Shown here piece by piece: positions 1 through 11,237 of a stretch of DNA of 64,000 nt. Position numbers and translations under genes: made by a program. Each line of letters begins with the position of its first letter. The stretch's first letter is position 1. Location: positions 1,612,001 through 1,676,000 of the forward strand of contig PUFA01000143.1 of NCBI GenBank assembly GCA_003508835.1, in the 5' to 3' direction. The DNA comes from Eonycteris spelaea (taxonomy: Eukaryota; Chordata; Mammalia; Chiroptera; Pteropodidae). Under the pieces are notes generated by a model. It searched no databases and was not told the DNA's origin. It saw only the letters and a list, made by a program, of their open reading frames with translations.

Positions 1-1247
1 ATATAAATTTAGGTACAAAAGAAAATCTAATAGAGCATTTGAATGAGTAAAAATGTCTAATTTTTTGCAGTCATTAAGACTGGACGAACATGCTTATAGT
101 AATTAAATAAGATTGATTTTGAAGTCGAACACCACCCACAATTTGTGTAGTCTGGGGTCAGGCGGGCAGCTGCAGAAACCGTTCAGCTAATTATGAGAAT
201 TCACTCTTCGTTAATAGAATCTTCCACAAACAGCAGCTGTGTGTTTGCTCACGCAAATTATTAATTCTGGCCTTGCCTCAGCTGCAAATTTCTGCTGCAT
301 GGAAAGGAATCCTTGCATAGAAGTATCAGTTATCACCCAACCAATACTGAAGAAGAAAGAAAATATGAAATAAAAGAAAATATCCTCTAATCGCAGGTGT
401 ATAAAGATTTCGCACCTACCTCCCTTTTCTGCTTTTCACTCCCAAACAATTGAATGCCAAATTTGGAACTCATTAATCTGTAGACAACCTACGAGATCTA
501 ATTTATACCTGTCAGGAGCAATGGGCAGCAGCTAATAGAAAAGTAATTGCAGTAAAAGTCTGCTTTCTCACTTGATAGTATGCAAGATTTTAATGACAGC
601 CCTTCTCTATTGGAATATCAAACTGGCCAACAGATATGTTCTCTCTTTTGCAGAGTCACACTGTGAACAAAAGAGATGTCTCTTTGGATTTTATTATATA
701 CCACAAATAAAGTGATAATGGTATAGTATTTAGTAGATGGAGCACAGACACACAGGCATTTGTTTTCTGGAAGAATTGAAAGCAGTATTTATGCAACAGA
801 AAGTGTGAACTAGTTTTCTCACATTTTTATTTTGTTTTTAAAAGTATCTAGTTGGAATCTAATATCTACATAAAATGTTATCTTCTGTTTCAAATTGAAT
901 TGAATATCTTTATTTGATAAAATATTTAAAATGTCAGGGCACTTAAGGGACTTAAAATTTCTCATCTTCAATATAGTATTTAGAAGCAAGGAGTGATAGT
1001 TATTACATAAAAAGGGAAAAAGTTCTATTTATTCCACACCTTTTTTCTTCTTCCTGGGATTATCTGAAGTGCGATTTCCTATGAACAAATTAGGAACATT
1101 AAAGGTCACCCAAGATTACAAAATATATTTGGTAAAACGAATTTTCAAACATGACCTCTTATTTCTTCATCCATTGTCCTAATTGAATGATCAAGACAGG
1201 ACCTGAAAAGAGCATGACTTCTGGAACACAAAGCCTAGGTTCAAATA
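1..1247. other. Non-coding sequence without recognised repeats
   Basis: No gene, exon or transposon is recognised. All frames are broken by frequent stops. The part from about 121 to 330 is less AT-rich and less repetitive than the surroundings. It carries three CAGCTG E-boxes (167-172, 234-239, 279-284), a TAATTA site (188-193) and a second TAAT-rich site near 255-267. That composition resembles a conserved non-coding element, but conservation cannot be judged from one sequence. From about 840 to 1247 the sequence is simple AT-rich intergenic DNA. Confidence 0.4.
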
Positions 1248-1826
1248 TCCTACTTGATATGTATTTCCTAACTTTTTTTTCAACTGCTAGCGTCTAAATT
1301 TTGTTTATTCCTCAAGAAGTATCACATGTTTTGTTTCTATGAATTATTACTTTCTGAAATTAACTTGTTTACGTATTTTCTTACATGGTTATAAGTCTCC
1401 TTGTCCTCCCTTCACTCCTGGCCCACTCTGTTAGCTTTATGACAGCAAAAGTTTAGCATATGATCAATATTCAGTTAATATGTGTTGAAGAAATGGACAA
1501 ATGAGTGAATGATCTGCCATGCTCTTCCCACATTATTCCCAACCCCTGAAACACAATTGCCTGAATTTCCACACAATTTTATTTATGTTTGTCTTTTGGA
1601 GCCCAGCTCTGGATTCTCACAATTTAGTGCTTTTATCATCTCACCAATCATTACTTCTAAGATCAATCAAAAACCACCCCAAAAAGTCAATAGCACAAAT
1701 ATTTTACCCTATAACTAAAAATTATAATTTTGTTTGACCATAATTTTCCTACCTATATTCTAAACATGTCTGATTTAAACAAAACTCTGTTGTTTTAAAA
1801 ATATATAGCTTTAACATTATAAAAAG
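1248..1826 (+). repeat. Left arm of long inverted repeat
   Basis: This roughly 580-bp segment recurs in reverse complement at about 11238-11811. Reading both arms by eye, the core (about 1285-1740) differs at only about five positions. The margins (1248-1285 and 1740-1826) have many more mismatches and small indels. Short reading frames are shared by both arms only because the DNA is nearly identical; there is no sign that they are genes. The stretch 1400-1510 resembles an L2 3' end (a tail of gttgaagaaatgg and gagtgaatga type). The duplication therefore probably copied pre-existing sequence that already contained an old repeat, rather than being a single transposon family. Homology stops abruptly at both ends. 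Confidence 0.85.
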
Positions 1827-1884
1827 TTCCAAAGGAAAAAGTCATTAAAATGTATAACAAATAATTATTAATAAGGAGTACTAA

Positions 1885-2113
1885 AATTATTTATTTGTGT
1901 CTACAGCCATGCTATGCTGAACAAGCCCGATCCTGTCTGATCTTGGAAGCTAAGCAAGGTTAGGCCTGATTAGTACTTGGATGGAAACCACCTAGGAAGA
2001 CCAGGTGCTGCTGTAGGTGTAAAGAATTTAAAAATAAGGTATTGTAAACTGACAAGGTCCTCACAATCTGTGAGGGTTGTCTCATCTAAAAAGAAAAAAA
2101 AAAATCATTTATT
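1885..2113 (+). repeat. 5S-rRNA-derived SINE or processed 5S pseudogene, with target-site duplication
   Basis: Positions 1899-2020 align along the whole length of vertebrate 5S rRNA. Landmarks are the 5' gtctac start, the A-box region gaagctaagca, the C-box region tagtacttggatgg and the terminal gtgctg..gtagg. Several internal substitutions (including in the C box and an inserted gct near the 3' end) make it unlikely to be a working gene. A non-5S body of about 65 bp and an A-rich tail (about 2089-2104) follow. The unit is bracketed by an imperfect 11-bp direct repeat, aattatttatt (1885-1895) and aatcatttatt (2103-2113). Head, body, A-tail and flanking duplication are the structure of a SINE mobilised by L1. 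Fruit bats are known to carry 5S-derived MEG SINEs. A simple retro-pseudogene is the alternative. Confidence 0.72.
1899..2020 (+). pseudogene. 5S rRNA-like sequence (degenerate)
   Basis: This 122-nt copy corresponds to mature 5S rRNA (about 120 nt) on the plus strand. The RNA polymerase III internal promoter region is recognisable but mutated (for example agcaaggttaggcc and ggatggaaaccacc). No T-run terminator follows at the 3' end; the sequence instead runs on into the SINE-like body. It is a derived, non-functional copy. Confidence 0.85.
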
Positions 2114-2159
2114 ATGGCTTCATGGTGGAAAATAAGAAATTACCTGGGAAATTTACTCC

Positions 2160-2650
2160 CTGTCCGTAATTGTAATAGATGACTCAGGTCAAACATTGCT
2201 CTGGACAAATCACTTATAGATTCTGAGTCTTAGTATTCTAAACTACATGAAGCTCAGTTTTTGCCCTGTTCATCTCATAAAGTTTTTGTGACGATAAACA
2301 GAATCTGTGAACTATTTAAAACAACAGTAATTTTAAATATAAATAATTTATTTTAATTATTATAATCTAATTATATAATTTGCCTGATCACACTCAGAAA
2401 ATCTATAGTTTCAATAAGAATGGCCAAGTCTCTACCTCGCTGTGTTCTGTATAATTGAATATTGCTTAGTATTCAGAGAGGCCAGGGCTGGTTACCTAAT
2501 AATTTTATTCACTTATCAAATATGTGATATTATGAGAGTTACCTAACTTTTCTGCACTTCCATTTCTTTGTCTGGAAAGAGAATAATCATTCCTTCTGGA
2601 AAATATATGAGATGGTTGTCACAGGGGAAGATGTGACATTGTAGAACTTA
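2160..2650 (+). repeat. Two MIR-like SINE fragments
   Basis: Around 2180-2330 the order gactcaggtcaa, ggacaaatcactta, tgagtcttag, catctcataaag, gtgacgataaa follows the MIR core (loss of the tRNA head, then the cytosine-rich core and the tctcataggg..gtgaggat part). Around 2500-2650 a second stretch, gttacctaacttttctg, catttctttgtctggaaa and aataatcattcc, follows the same consensus order. Both are strongly diverged, as expected for a family that predates placental radiation. Boundaries are approximate. Confidence 0.5.
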
Positions 2651-3077
2651 CTGCTGTAAATGGTTCAGGTTACAGCAAATGTATTCTTGTTGGCTAAGAA
2701 GTTGGCATTTCTTGATTTGTCTCTTATTATCCTTAATTCCAGGTGTAAGAGGCATTCATACTTAAATAAACTACAAAAAAAGAAAATCATACATTTCCTA
2801 CCTAGGTGCCTCCATGGCATAAAATATGATATTTTTACAAAACCAGACTTAAACAAGGAAAATATTAGAACTAACTCTGCAATGTAATATTAAACCTATG
2901 GAAGGGACTCTTGTTTTCAAGATTCTTTTCTACCTATTAACTTTATACCCCAGCCACTTCACATCTGTTTTAGAGAAACCCAAACAATGACAACACTTTG
3001 GCCTAGATCTGACATCTTTGTTCTTATTCTACAAATATTCTGACTTAGAGACTAAGTCAATACTGAATGATCTGTTC
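2651..3077. other. AT-rich sequence, nothing recognised
   Basis: No gene, RNA or repeat is recognised. Short open frames on both strands have no domain-like character and overlap each other, which is expected in AT-rich non-coding DNA. Confidence 0.5.
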
Positions 3078-3650
3078 CAAATAACTTTCACTGCATAACA
3101 GACCATAACAAAAGCTAGTGGCTTAAAACAACAGCAGTGACTTCTGATGTCTTTATCCAAATAAAAGAGGCCAATGTTCATGTTTAGTTTTACCTTATGT
3201 GCATTACGAATGTATTACAAAACCTGGGAATTAGGGATTATAGAAAGACAAATTAAGGAATAGCAGACTTCTTAAAATAACAAGATGACATTTGCTATAT
3301 TGAACAATCTTTTTTGTTTGTTTTTGTTTTTGTTAATGAGTCTGGTACTTGGGCAGAGCTCAGCTGCAAAGGGTCATCTTTGCTGTATATGCCATCAGCT
3401 AGGGCACTTATGTAGTTGGTAAGCCAGTGCTGGCATTTTCTGACTTTCTCATAGTCTAGTGTCTAGGTTACAAAAGTCCCAAAAGACAGGAAGTTGATAG
3501 CTTCCAATTTTTTAAAACCTTAGTACTATGTCACTTCTACTGTCAGACAATCACAAAGCCCAAATTCAAGGGGAGGGCACAAATATTTCACCTCTCAATT
3601 GGAAGAGAGTCAAGGATTTGGGGGGCCATGTTTCAAAAATTCCTCAGTGA
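3078..3650. repeat. Ancient solo LTR-like repeat (MaLR/ERVL type), probably interrupted
   Basis: The left edge (cataacagaccataac, agtggcttaaaacaacag) and the right part (tgtcacttctactgtcag, cccaaattcaaggggaggg, ggaagagagtcaa, ggggggccat) occur in the order of a common old mammalian LTR. The middle, about 3150-3330, does not fit and looks like an insertion or deeply diverged sequence that ends in a T-rich gtttttgtttttg run. No retroviral coding sequence is attached. I recognise the pattern but cannot name the exact subfamily. Confidence 0.5.
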
Positions 3651-4039
3651 ATGTCTCAATCATAGTTCAAGGTAAGAAACAGATCCCTTTTAGATAGTTT
3701 AGGTAGCAAGTATTTAGTACAGGCAGATGCTAACAAGATTACAGGAAGAACAGAAGAAGCAAGTTTAGGCTGGTTCTCTTCAAGTGACTTCCATAACAGT
3801 ACAGGTGATCCACTAGGGCAGCTCTAGTCTTGGAGGCTACCTCAAAAACTGCTCAACACAGATGCCAATGTGAGGGGTATAATTGCCTCTTACATTCAGA
3901 AAAAACTGGAGAGCGGACACCCATCTATTTAATCAGGAAGTCCAATCAAGATGTCACTGTTGCCACTGCTTCTCAACACCTTGGAAGTTAAATAATGAAC
4001 TATTTTTAAGGAAGTGTTAATCAGCTGCAGACAACCTAG

Positions 4040-4213
4040 CAGTGGTTTCCAAACTTCAGTGTGCATCAGAAATACTTAGAGAGCTTGTTTAAACACAGAT
4101 TGCTGGACCCACCACAATAATTTCTGATTCTGTAAGTTGGGATTGGGTTTAAGAATTTGCACTTATAACGAGTTCCCATGTCTTGACACTCCTTGCTGGT
4201 CCAGGAACCATTG
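4040..4213. mobile_element. MER5-like hAT-Charlie non-autonomous transposon
   Basis: The edges are near-perfect terminal inverted sequences of the cagtggtt..aaact type. The interior has the hallmark order tcagaaatacttagagagctt, ggacccacc, tttctgattctgtaag and caggaaccattg. Length (about 174 bp) is as expected for MER5A/B. The flanks show a degenerate 8-bp duplication with a shared cctag core (aacctagc before, ggcctaga after). The copy is old and cannot move. Confidence 0.65.
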
Positions 4214-4215
4214 GC

Positions 4216-5748
4216 CTAGAGGTATCAGAAGTAGATCTCTCAAGTCTACCTTCTAAATTTTTTGTTGTGTATAATTAGAAATTGATTTGTGACTAAATCT
4301 ATGGTTGTGAGGCAGCATAAGAAATGTAGTTTTTAAACTTTCCAAACTCAACAACTAGAAGAAGTTTATAATGGAGAACGAGGAAACTAACCCAGATATT
4401 TAATATTAGAGCTATCACATAAATCATTGATGCACTATTATGAGTTAATTTCAGAAATTATTACAAAGTGATTTTCTGAAATTCAGACTCTATTGCACAT
4501 ATTTATTGTATTTATAAAAGTTATCATTGTGAACATGAAACATCATTATTTTCTACGTGCATACATGTGAAAGTAAAGTTTATAATTAAGTTGTCCACAT
4601 CCTGGAGTCCAAAAACATCCCAATCTACACATGCATTTCATATATGAAAAATTTTCATAAGACTTAAAGGGAAATTTTTATATCACTCCGAGTTAAACAA
4701 GATTGCTATTTTATGTGTCAGAAAGAAAAATGATTTTATTATTTGTTGAGTTTCTTACCAAATAGTAAGAGTTTACCAATGGGTGTTTCCATTAGTTTTT
4801 TACATCTCTTTATCATTAGCAGAGCAGCATTGATGCCCATGAATATAACCATCTTAGATTCATACCACATTTCAAACAGAAAATTGAAGATGGGAAAATT
4901 TGTGTTCAGTGTTCATTTGAAGAAGGTGCAGATAAATTTTATGCTGTTTGTCAAGTTAGTCTTCATTTGATTAAATAACATAATTGCTTTGAAGGGAAGC
5001 AGCAGCAAAAGGTATAAAAAGGAAGACAGCCTACTAGTAGACAGTGAGTTGGAACGCTTGCTGCTCTGAGCATCCCATGGGTGATCCTGGGTTATATGAT
5101 AATTATTTCACAGGACAGCAACCTCATTATTCAAGTGCATCAGGAAGTACTAAGACAATTCTCAGCAGAGGTAAAAGTGGAACTCAAATAATAGTAACTC
5201 AGTTGGGTACATCAAATGATATGTGGTGTTTTGGAACTTGAGGCTGACCAATGGCTACACACTTGTTATAATAGATTGCCTTTCCATTTCATAAGCAGAC
5301 ATCTTTGCTTTTTGTTTTTGTTTTGATAGGCAAAGCCAAAAGAGTGTCTCTTTAAAAGTAGATAACTTCTATTTAATTAAGCAGATATGCATCCATAGCA
5401 TAAATTTTCAACCAACTAATCCATAATTGAATCTTGATTTTAGCATCCATACCTCTAGTGCCACTAAGAAATAATCAATATTTTTAAATGGCTACATAAA
5501 CTAGAGCACCCTTCAGAGCTTTTCTAGAAAAAAAATTCCCATGGCTATCTCCTGAATAATGATTGCTAAATCAATATCAGCAAAAATTGCTTATGGCAGC
5601 CCTGTTTGCTATAAGAAATTCCCCAAACAGTTCTGCTAAGTCACTGCAGTATTTCTTTTGTCAGATTCTATTATAAGGAATATTGTTTAATATAAAATTT
5701 TGCAATGAGTCAAAATTTATGGAAAAATGAAGAGTAAGAAAATAACCT
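4216..5748. other. Intergenic sequence, no gene supported
   Basis: No recognised repeat or gene. A 65-codon open frame at 5044-5241 has a TATA-like tataaaaagg about 35 bp upstream (5011-5020), but no domain, signal peptide or splice context supports it. The rest is AT-rich and stop-rich in all frames. Confidence 0.4.
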
Positions 5749-7125
5749 GGATTTCCAGTCAAGATGAACAGTAAGTAAATAATGTGCTTACCTCCTCTCA
5801 CCTCCACATCAAAATTACAACTGAACTACACAATGATCATCATTGAGAATCACCTGAAGTCTAGTTGAACAGAAGTCCTACAATTAAGGATTATAGAATA
5901 AGTCACCTCAAGACTGGTGGGTCAAAAATGTGAAATGAGCTTGTCCCACAATTGCGTTTGTGTAGTTAAACATCAAGAGGTATATTTCTGCTGCAGAGGT
6001 TCCCCTGGAGGAGTGAGGGATTCAATCCCCACTCCAGGTTCCCCAGCCCAGGGGACCAGTGCAGAAAAAGAAGTTCCCACAACTTCAGGCTGGAAAACCA
6101 ACAGAGATGATGACTAGGTGAGATGGAGGGCTCCTGGAGATCCAGGTGCACCTCTTAAAAGGCCCTAACATGGATGTACTCACAGATGGACCCACTTGCT
6201 CTGATCTCCAGGTGAGGCAGTAGCTTGAAAGTTGCCAGGGACATGTAAGAAAGAACAGAACTGTCTGGCTTCAGAGTGAGGGTTGGAGGGACATCTTCAG
6301 ATAAAAGTGATGGCAAAATGACTTTCTTCCTTAAGTCCTCCCTCCACCCAGTATGCACATGAAGGCAGTCACCAATGAATAACACTGATTGTCCACCCAG
6401 GTGATTCTCTGAGACCCAGCCCCACCCAACTTGCAGGCCCATCCAAGCCACTTCTAGTGGCTTTTCCATACAAACAGCATGCTTGTTCACACTGTAGACA
6501 TTCCTAAAATTTCTCAAAGGTTCACAAGAGCAGCATCTGGCCTGTGTGCCCCATACCTCTTGCTGAGAAGCACTAAGCCTAACACAGCTACAGTCAGCTT
6601 TAGTTTACAGCTGGGCTTCTCAAGGCCACTTCAAGCCCAGTAAGGGTGACAGCCATGTGTGGATTGCTTGGTGGCTCATGCCAGGTGGCTCCAAGCAGAG
6701 CACAGGCTGTGGCTGACCAAGCCAGATCACCATCAGTGGCTGCAACTGAGGATGACATATGCAAAGGGAAGACTGAGCAGGCACCAGAGCCCTGATAAAG
6801 TGAATCTTGTACCATAGGGTTAGCCACTTCATAACAGCTCCTTTACTATAGTCACTGGCCAGTCCTTACAACCAATTATCCTGAGAGTCAGTTTCTCCCA
6901 TTGACATGCAAGCATTCATTAGCTGAGGCTCAACTACAACAGGAGGGCACACACAATGCACACAAGGGACACACCTGGAGCACCCAGCTCAGGTGATCAG
7001 GGAGACTGCACCCTGGGCCCCACAAAACACCTACTACATAAAGCCACTCTACTAAGACTGGGAGACTTAGGAGCCCTGTAAAATACATAGAAACAAACAC
7101 AGGAAGACAGCCAAAATGGGGAGAT

Positions 7126-7139
7126 AAAGAAACATGTCC
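7126..7139 (+). repeat. Target-site duplication, left copy (14 bp)
   Basis: The sequence aaagaaacatgtcc is repeated exactly at 8687-8700 and brackets the nested L1. It overlaps the putative ORF1 start (atgtcc) of the interrupted element. Confidence 0.92.
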
Positions 7140-8686
7140 AGCACAAAAGACCCCGAATTGCCAAAGCCATCCTGAGAAAAAGAATGAGGCTGGGGGCATC
7201 ACTCTGCTAACTTCAAATTATGCTACAAAGCAACAGTAATCAAAATGAATGGTATTGGCAGCAAAACAGACACATGGACCAGTGGAACATATTCAAGAGT
7301 ACAGAAGTAAAACCAATATTTATATGGGTAAATAATTTTTGACCAAAAAAAAAAAAAAGTCAAAAAACATACAGTGGCGAAAGGAAAGCCTCTTCAATAA
7401 ATGGAAAACCGGAAAGCTATCTGCAAAAGAATGAAACTAGACTTGTCTATCACCACACACCAAAATTAACTCAAAACGGATAAGGATCTGAATATAAGAC
7501 CTGAAACAATAAAATGCATAAAAAAATATAGGAATGAAACTCAAGAACCTTGGACTTAAAGAGGATTTTATAAATTTGACCTCAAAAGCAAAGGACATTA
7601 AAATAAATGAATGGACTATATCAAACTAAAAAGCTTCTGCTCAGCAAAAGAAACCACCAACAAGGTAAAGAGACAACCATCAAATGGGAAAATATATTTG
7701 CAAGCAACTCCTCCAATAAGGGCCTAATATCTAACATATACAAAGAACTCATACAACTCAATAACAACAAAAAACAAATGATCCAATCAAAAAATGGGCA
7801 GAGGTTCTGAACAGATACTTCTCCCTACAGGACATACAAATGACCCAAATACATGAAAAGATGCTCAGTATTGCTAGCTATGAGGAAAATGCAAATCAAA
7901 ACCACAATGAGATATCATATCACACCTGTTATAATAGCTATAATCAACAGGACAAGAAATAACAAATGTTGGAGAGGATATGGATAAAAGGGAACCCTCA
8001 TACACTGCTGGTGGGATAGCAAATTGGTACATAATATTGGAAAACAGTAAGTAGTTTCCTCAAAAAACTAAGAATTGATCTACCATATGATCCAGCAATT
8101 CCTCTACTGGGTATTTACCCCAAAGACTTGAAAATCCATATCCCAAAAGATATTTGCACACTGATGTTCATAGCAGCATTATTTACAGTGGCCAAGACAT
8201 GGAGGTAACCAAATTGTCCTATGATAGATGACTGGCTAAAGAAGCTGTCGTATATTTATACAATGGAATATTATTCAGCCATAAGAAGAGATGAAATACT
8301 GGCAATTTGTGACAACATGGATGGACCTCGAGATAATCATGCTAAGTGAAATAAGCCAGACTGAAAAAGTAGGAAATCACATGCTATCACTCATATATGG
8401 GAAATAAATCTAAAAACAACAAATGAACAGAACAAACAGACAGAAACTTATAGACATGCACAATAACTAATGGTTACCAGAGAGGAGGGAAATTGACAGG
8501 ATAAAGGTGGTCAAATATGTAGTGAGAAAAGAAATCTAACTACAGGAGGTGAAAACACAGTGTAAATATATATATGTGCCTCAGTATTAAAATGCACAGC
8601 TAAAACCTATTGTATTTCATTAACCAATGTCACCATAAATTAAATAAATGAACAAGCAAACAAACAAATTAAAAAAAAGAAAAGGA
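7140..8686 (+). mobile_element. 5'-truncated L1 nested in an older L1
   Basis: This contains the ORF2 C-terminal third and the 3'UTR of an L1, with ORF2-like peptide order visible near 7600-7810 (KETTIKWENIFA, NKGLISNIYKEL). It ends in an A-rich tail (about 8640-8686). It is flanked by an exact 14-bp direct repeat, aaagaaacatgtcc, at 7126-7139 and 8687-8700, a classic target-site duplication. The preceding gat/aaag junction fits the L1 endonuclease preference. The duplication contains the ATG of the host ORF1, so the insertion landed on the start codon. The 3'UTR (gtgtaaatatatatatgtgcc, then gtcaccataaa) differs from that of the host element and resembles 53955-54053. Confidence 0.9.
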
Positions 8687-8700
8687 AAAGAAACATGTCC
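8687..8700 (+). repeat. Target-site duplication, right copy (14 bp)
   Basis: Exact repeat of 7126-7139, after which the interrupted ORF1 resumes with caaaggaaagaac. Confidence 0.92.
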
Positions 8701-9982
8701 CAAAGGAAAGAACAAAAAGTTTGAGAAAAAATATGTGAATAAAATGAAAACAGGCAATCTACCATATTTCAAAAACTGGTTACAAGGATGCTCGATAGAT
8801 TTCGAAAAAGAATAGATGAACTCAGTGAGAACTTTAACAAGAGATAGAAAAAAGTGGAGATAGAAAAACTAAAAAAAGAATGAGTCAGAAATGAAGAATA
8901 TAATATTGAAATGAAGAATATATTAGAGGAAATCAACAGTAGATTAGAAAAAGCAGAGGTCGAATCAGCAATCGAGAAGATAAGGTAACAGAAAACTAGT
9001 CAATCAGAACAGCAACAAGAAAAAAGCATCCACAAAAATGAGAATGGTTTAAGGAGCCTCTGGACAACATCAAGCATACTAACATTCTCATTATAGAGGT
9101 ACCAGAAGGATAAAAGAGAAGCAAGAAATTGAAAACCTATTCAAAGAAATAATGACAGAAAACTTCCCTAACCTGGTGAAGGAAATAGACATAAAAGCCC
9201 AGAAAGCACAGAATTCCAAACAAGATGCACCTAAAGAGACCCATACCAAGACACATCATAAATAAAATGGCAAAGTTTAAATAAGAAGAGAGATTTTAAA
9301 AGTAGTAAGAGAAAAACAGTTACTAAAAGGGAGTTCCCCATAGACTGTCAGCTGGTTTTCTTAACAAGAAACTGTGTAGGCCAGAAGAGATTGGCACAAA
9401 ATATTCAAAGTGATGAAAAGCAAGGAGTTACAACCAAGATTACTCTACCCTGCAAAGTTATCATTTAGAATCAAAGGACAGATAAGGATCTTCCCAGACA
9501 GAAAAAAAGCTAAGGGAGTTTATCAGCACCAAACCAGTATTACAAAAATGTTAGGACTTCTTTAAGAAGTAGGAAATGAAAAAGATCAAAGAGATGAATA
9601 ATCAAATGACAATAACTATATCTATCAACAATTACTTCAAATGTAAAAGGATTAAATACTTACATATGCTGCTTACAAGAGACTCAATTTAGATCAAAAA
9701 ACACACACAGACTGAAAGCAAAGGGATAGGAAAAAAATATTTCATCAAAATGGAAATGAAAAAAAATCTGGGGTAGCAAAATTTATATTAGACAAAATAG
9801 ACTTTAAAACAAAGGCTATAACAAGAGGCAAAGAAGGACCCAGTAACCCCACTTCTGTGTATTTATCTGTAGAAACCCAAAACACTACTTGAAGGAACAT
9901 GTTTATCAATATGTTTTTTGCAGCATTATTTACAATAAGCGAAGATATAGAGGCAACCTGGGTATTGATCAATAGATGAATG

Positions 9983-10034
9983 CACATATATATGTGTGTG
10001 TATATATATGTGTATATATACACACATATATATA
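9983..10034 (+). repeat. TA/TG/CA microsatellite in L1 3' region
   Basis: Alternating purine-pyrimidine run of catata, tgtgtgta and tatata motifs inside the 3' part of the internally deleted L1. The same place in the L1 3' end at 30716-30758 also carries a TATACA microsatellite, so this segment of the family seems prone to repeat expansion. Confidence 0.85.
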
Positions 10035-10094
10035 ATGGAAAATATAGGGTGAAATATTTGTGCTATTGATGTGGTTTTTGATATAGACTCAGCC

Positions 10095-10125
<31 letters not shown>
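10095..10125 (+). repeat. (AAT)n microsatellite
   Basis: About ten consecutive AAT/ATA units in the 3' part of the L1, at the position where other copies read agccataaaaaaga. Confidence 0.9.
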
Positions 10126-10563
10126 GGAATTAAATTTTGCCATCTGCTACAACATGGATGAGGGTATTGTGCTCAATGATATAATTCAGACAGTGAAGGA
10201 CAAGTGCCATGTGATTTTACTTACATGGGAAATCTAGAGAACAATACAAACGAACAAAACAGAAACAGTCTCATAGATACAGAGAACATTTTGAGGGGTG
10301 CCAGAAGGAAGAGATGTTGGGGGAATGGGTGAAAAAGAGCAAGGGATTAAGAAATACAAATTGGTAGTTACAAAATAGTCATGGGAATGTAAAGTATAAC
10401 ATAAAGCATATAGCCAATAATATTATAGTAACTATGTATGGTATCAGAGGGGTCCTCAATTTATTGGTATAATCACTTCATAAGTTATATAAATGTCTAA
10501 TTACTAAGTTGGACATCTGATACTAATATAATATTGTATGCCAACCATAATTGAAAAAAAAAA

Positions 10564-11237
10564 TGATTAAACAACAGAAAATGATCTAAATAGAGAATCT
10601 TTTTGAAATGTGATTAAAATGTAGGTACATTAAGGAAATTTGTGAGGGTAGAGGTATCTCTATTATGATAATACAGGTCAGGTTTCTCTTTCCTCTAAGT
10701 TTATAGCATCAAGTCATGTTCAATTCATTTAAAATCAGTCACTTGAACATTACTAAACTAGTCATTGACAGCTCCACTAAATCACACTATGTGTTGTCTA
10801 GTGTGTATCCCTGTCTGTAGTCTCCAAATTTACTAAAAATTAAGATGTATTTTTTTGGTAGGTGTTAATAAAAATAAAACAATCTGTTAGTCTGTGTGCC
10901 TTTACAATGATTCTCTGTTACTGTATTACATTTGAACACAGTGCTTTGAACAGTTTATTTTGAATAAGATCCATTTTTATACTGAAAAGTTGTCAAAGAC
11001 TTTGATGTATGGCAGAGAATACAAGGAGTAAGAGAATGAGAGAGAAATAGAAAATAAAAACATAGGCTAATAAAGGCAGAAACTTCTTCCTGCAGCTTTG
11101 ATTAACACAGCAAATGAGAAACAGCAGGGTTTACATACTTTGTTTTAATCTGTGTTCTTTAATTTACTTCCACCTAGGTGCAGAAGAAAATGAGTTTTTT
11201 GTTAAGTTGTGGTAATAGATTTCTATGTGTTTTTTTT
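10564..11237. other. Single-copy intergenic sequence
   Basis: No gene or repeat recognised between the L1 A-tail and the right arm of the inverted repeat. The sequence is AT-rich with stops in all frames. Confidence 0.45.

Larger units (their letters stand above)
5749..10563 (+). mobile_element. Internally deleted L1 (HAL1-like), copy 1, with a nested L1
   Basis: The element runs from ggatttccag (5749) to an A-run at about 10554-10563. The 5'UTR is about 5749-7130. It is followed by ORF1 beginning atgtcc, which is now split by the insertion at 7140-8686 and continues from 8687 to about 9590 with many stops. Next comes the N-terminal part of the ORF2 endonuclease (about 9600-9836). The sequence then jumps directly at gaaggacccagtaacc (about 9834-9848) to the ORF2 C-terminal region and a type-B 3'UTR ending in ccaaccataattgaaa. 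No reverse transcriptase region is present. Without the nested insertion the length is about 3.27 kb, matching the elements at 22607-25855 and 37163-40483. All frames are broken. Confidence 0.8.

Noticed and set aside
1509..1718. A 69-codon open frame with a nearly identical partner on the minus strand at 11344-11553
   Set aside because: The similarity is explained by the inverted DNA repeat. Overlapping alternative frames are conserved equally well, so there is no protein-level selection to see.
1899..2020. Functional 5S rRNA gene
   Set aside because: Control-region substitutions, an insertion near the 3' end, no T-run terminator at the gene end and a SINE-like body and A-tail argue against function.
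3078..3650. Endogenous retrovirus with coding regions
   Set aside because: Only LTR-like sequence is present; no gag, pol or env similarity was seen here or next to the MLT1-like segments.
5044..5241. 65-codon open frame with a TATA-like box upstream
   Set aside because: No domain, no splice signals of note, and no evidence of conservation; TATA-like strings are common in AT-rich DNA.
6155..6517. 120-codon minus-strand open frame in the L1 5'UTR
   Set aside because: It is antisense within the less AT-rich L1 5'UTR, where stops are rarer by composition. No homologous frame persists in the other copies.
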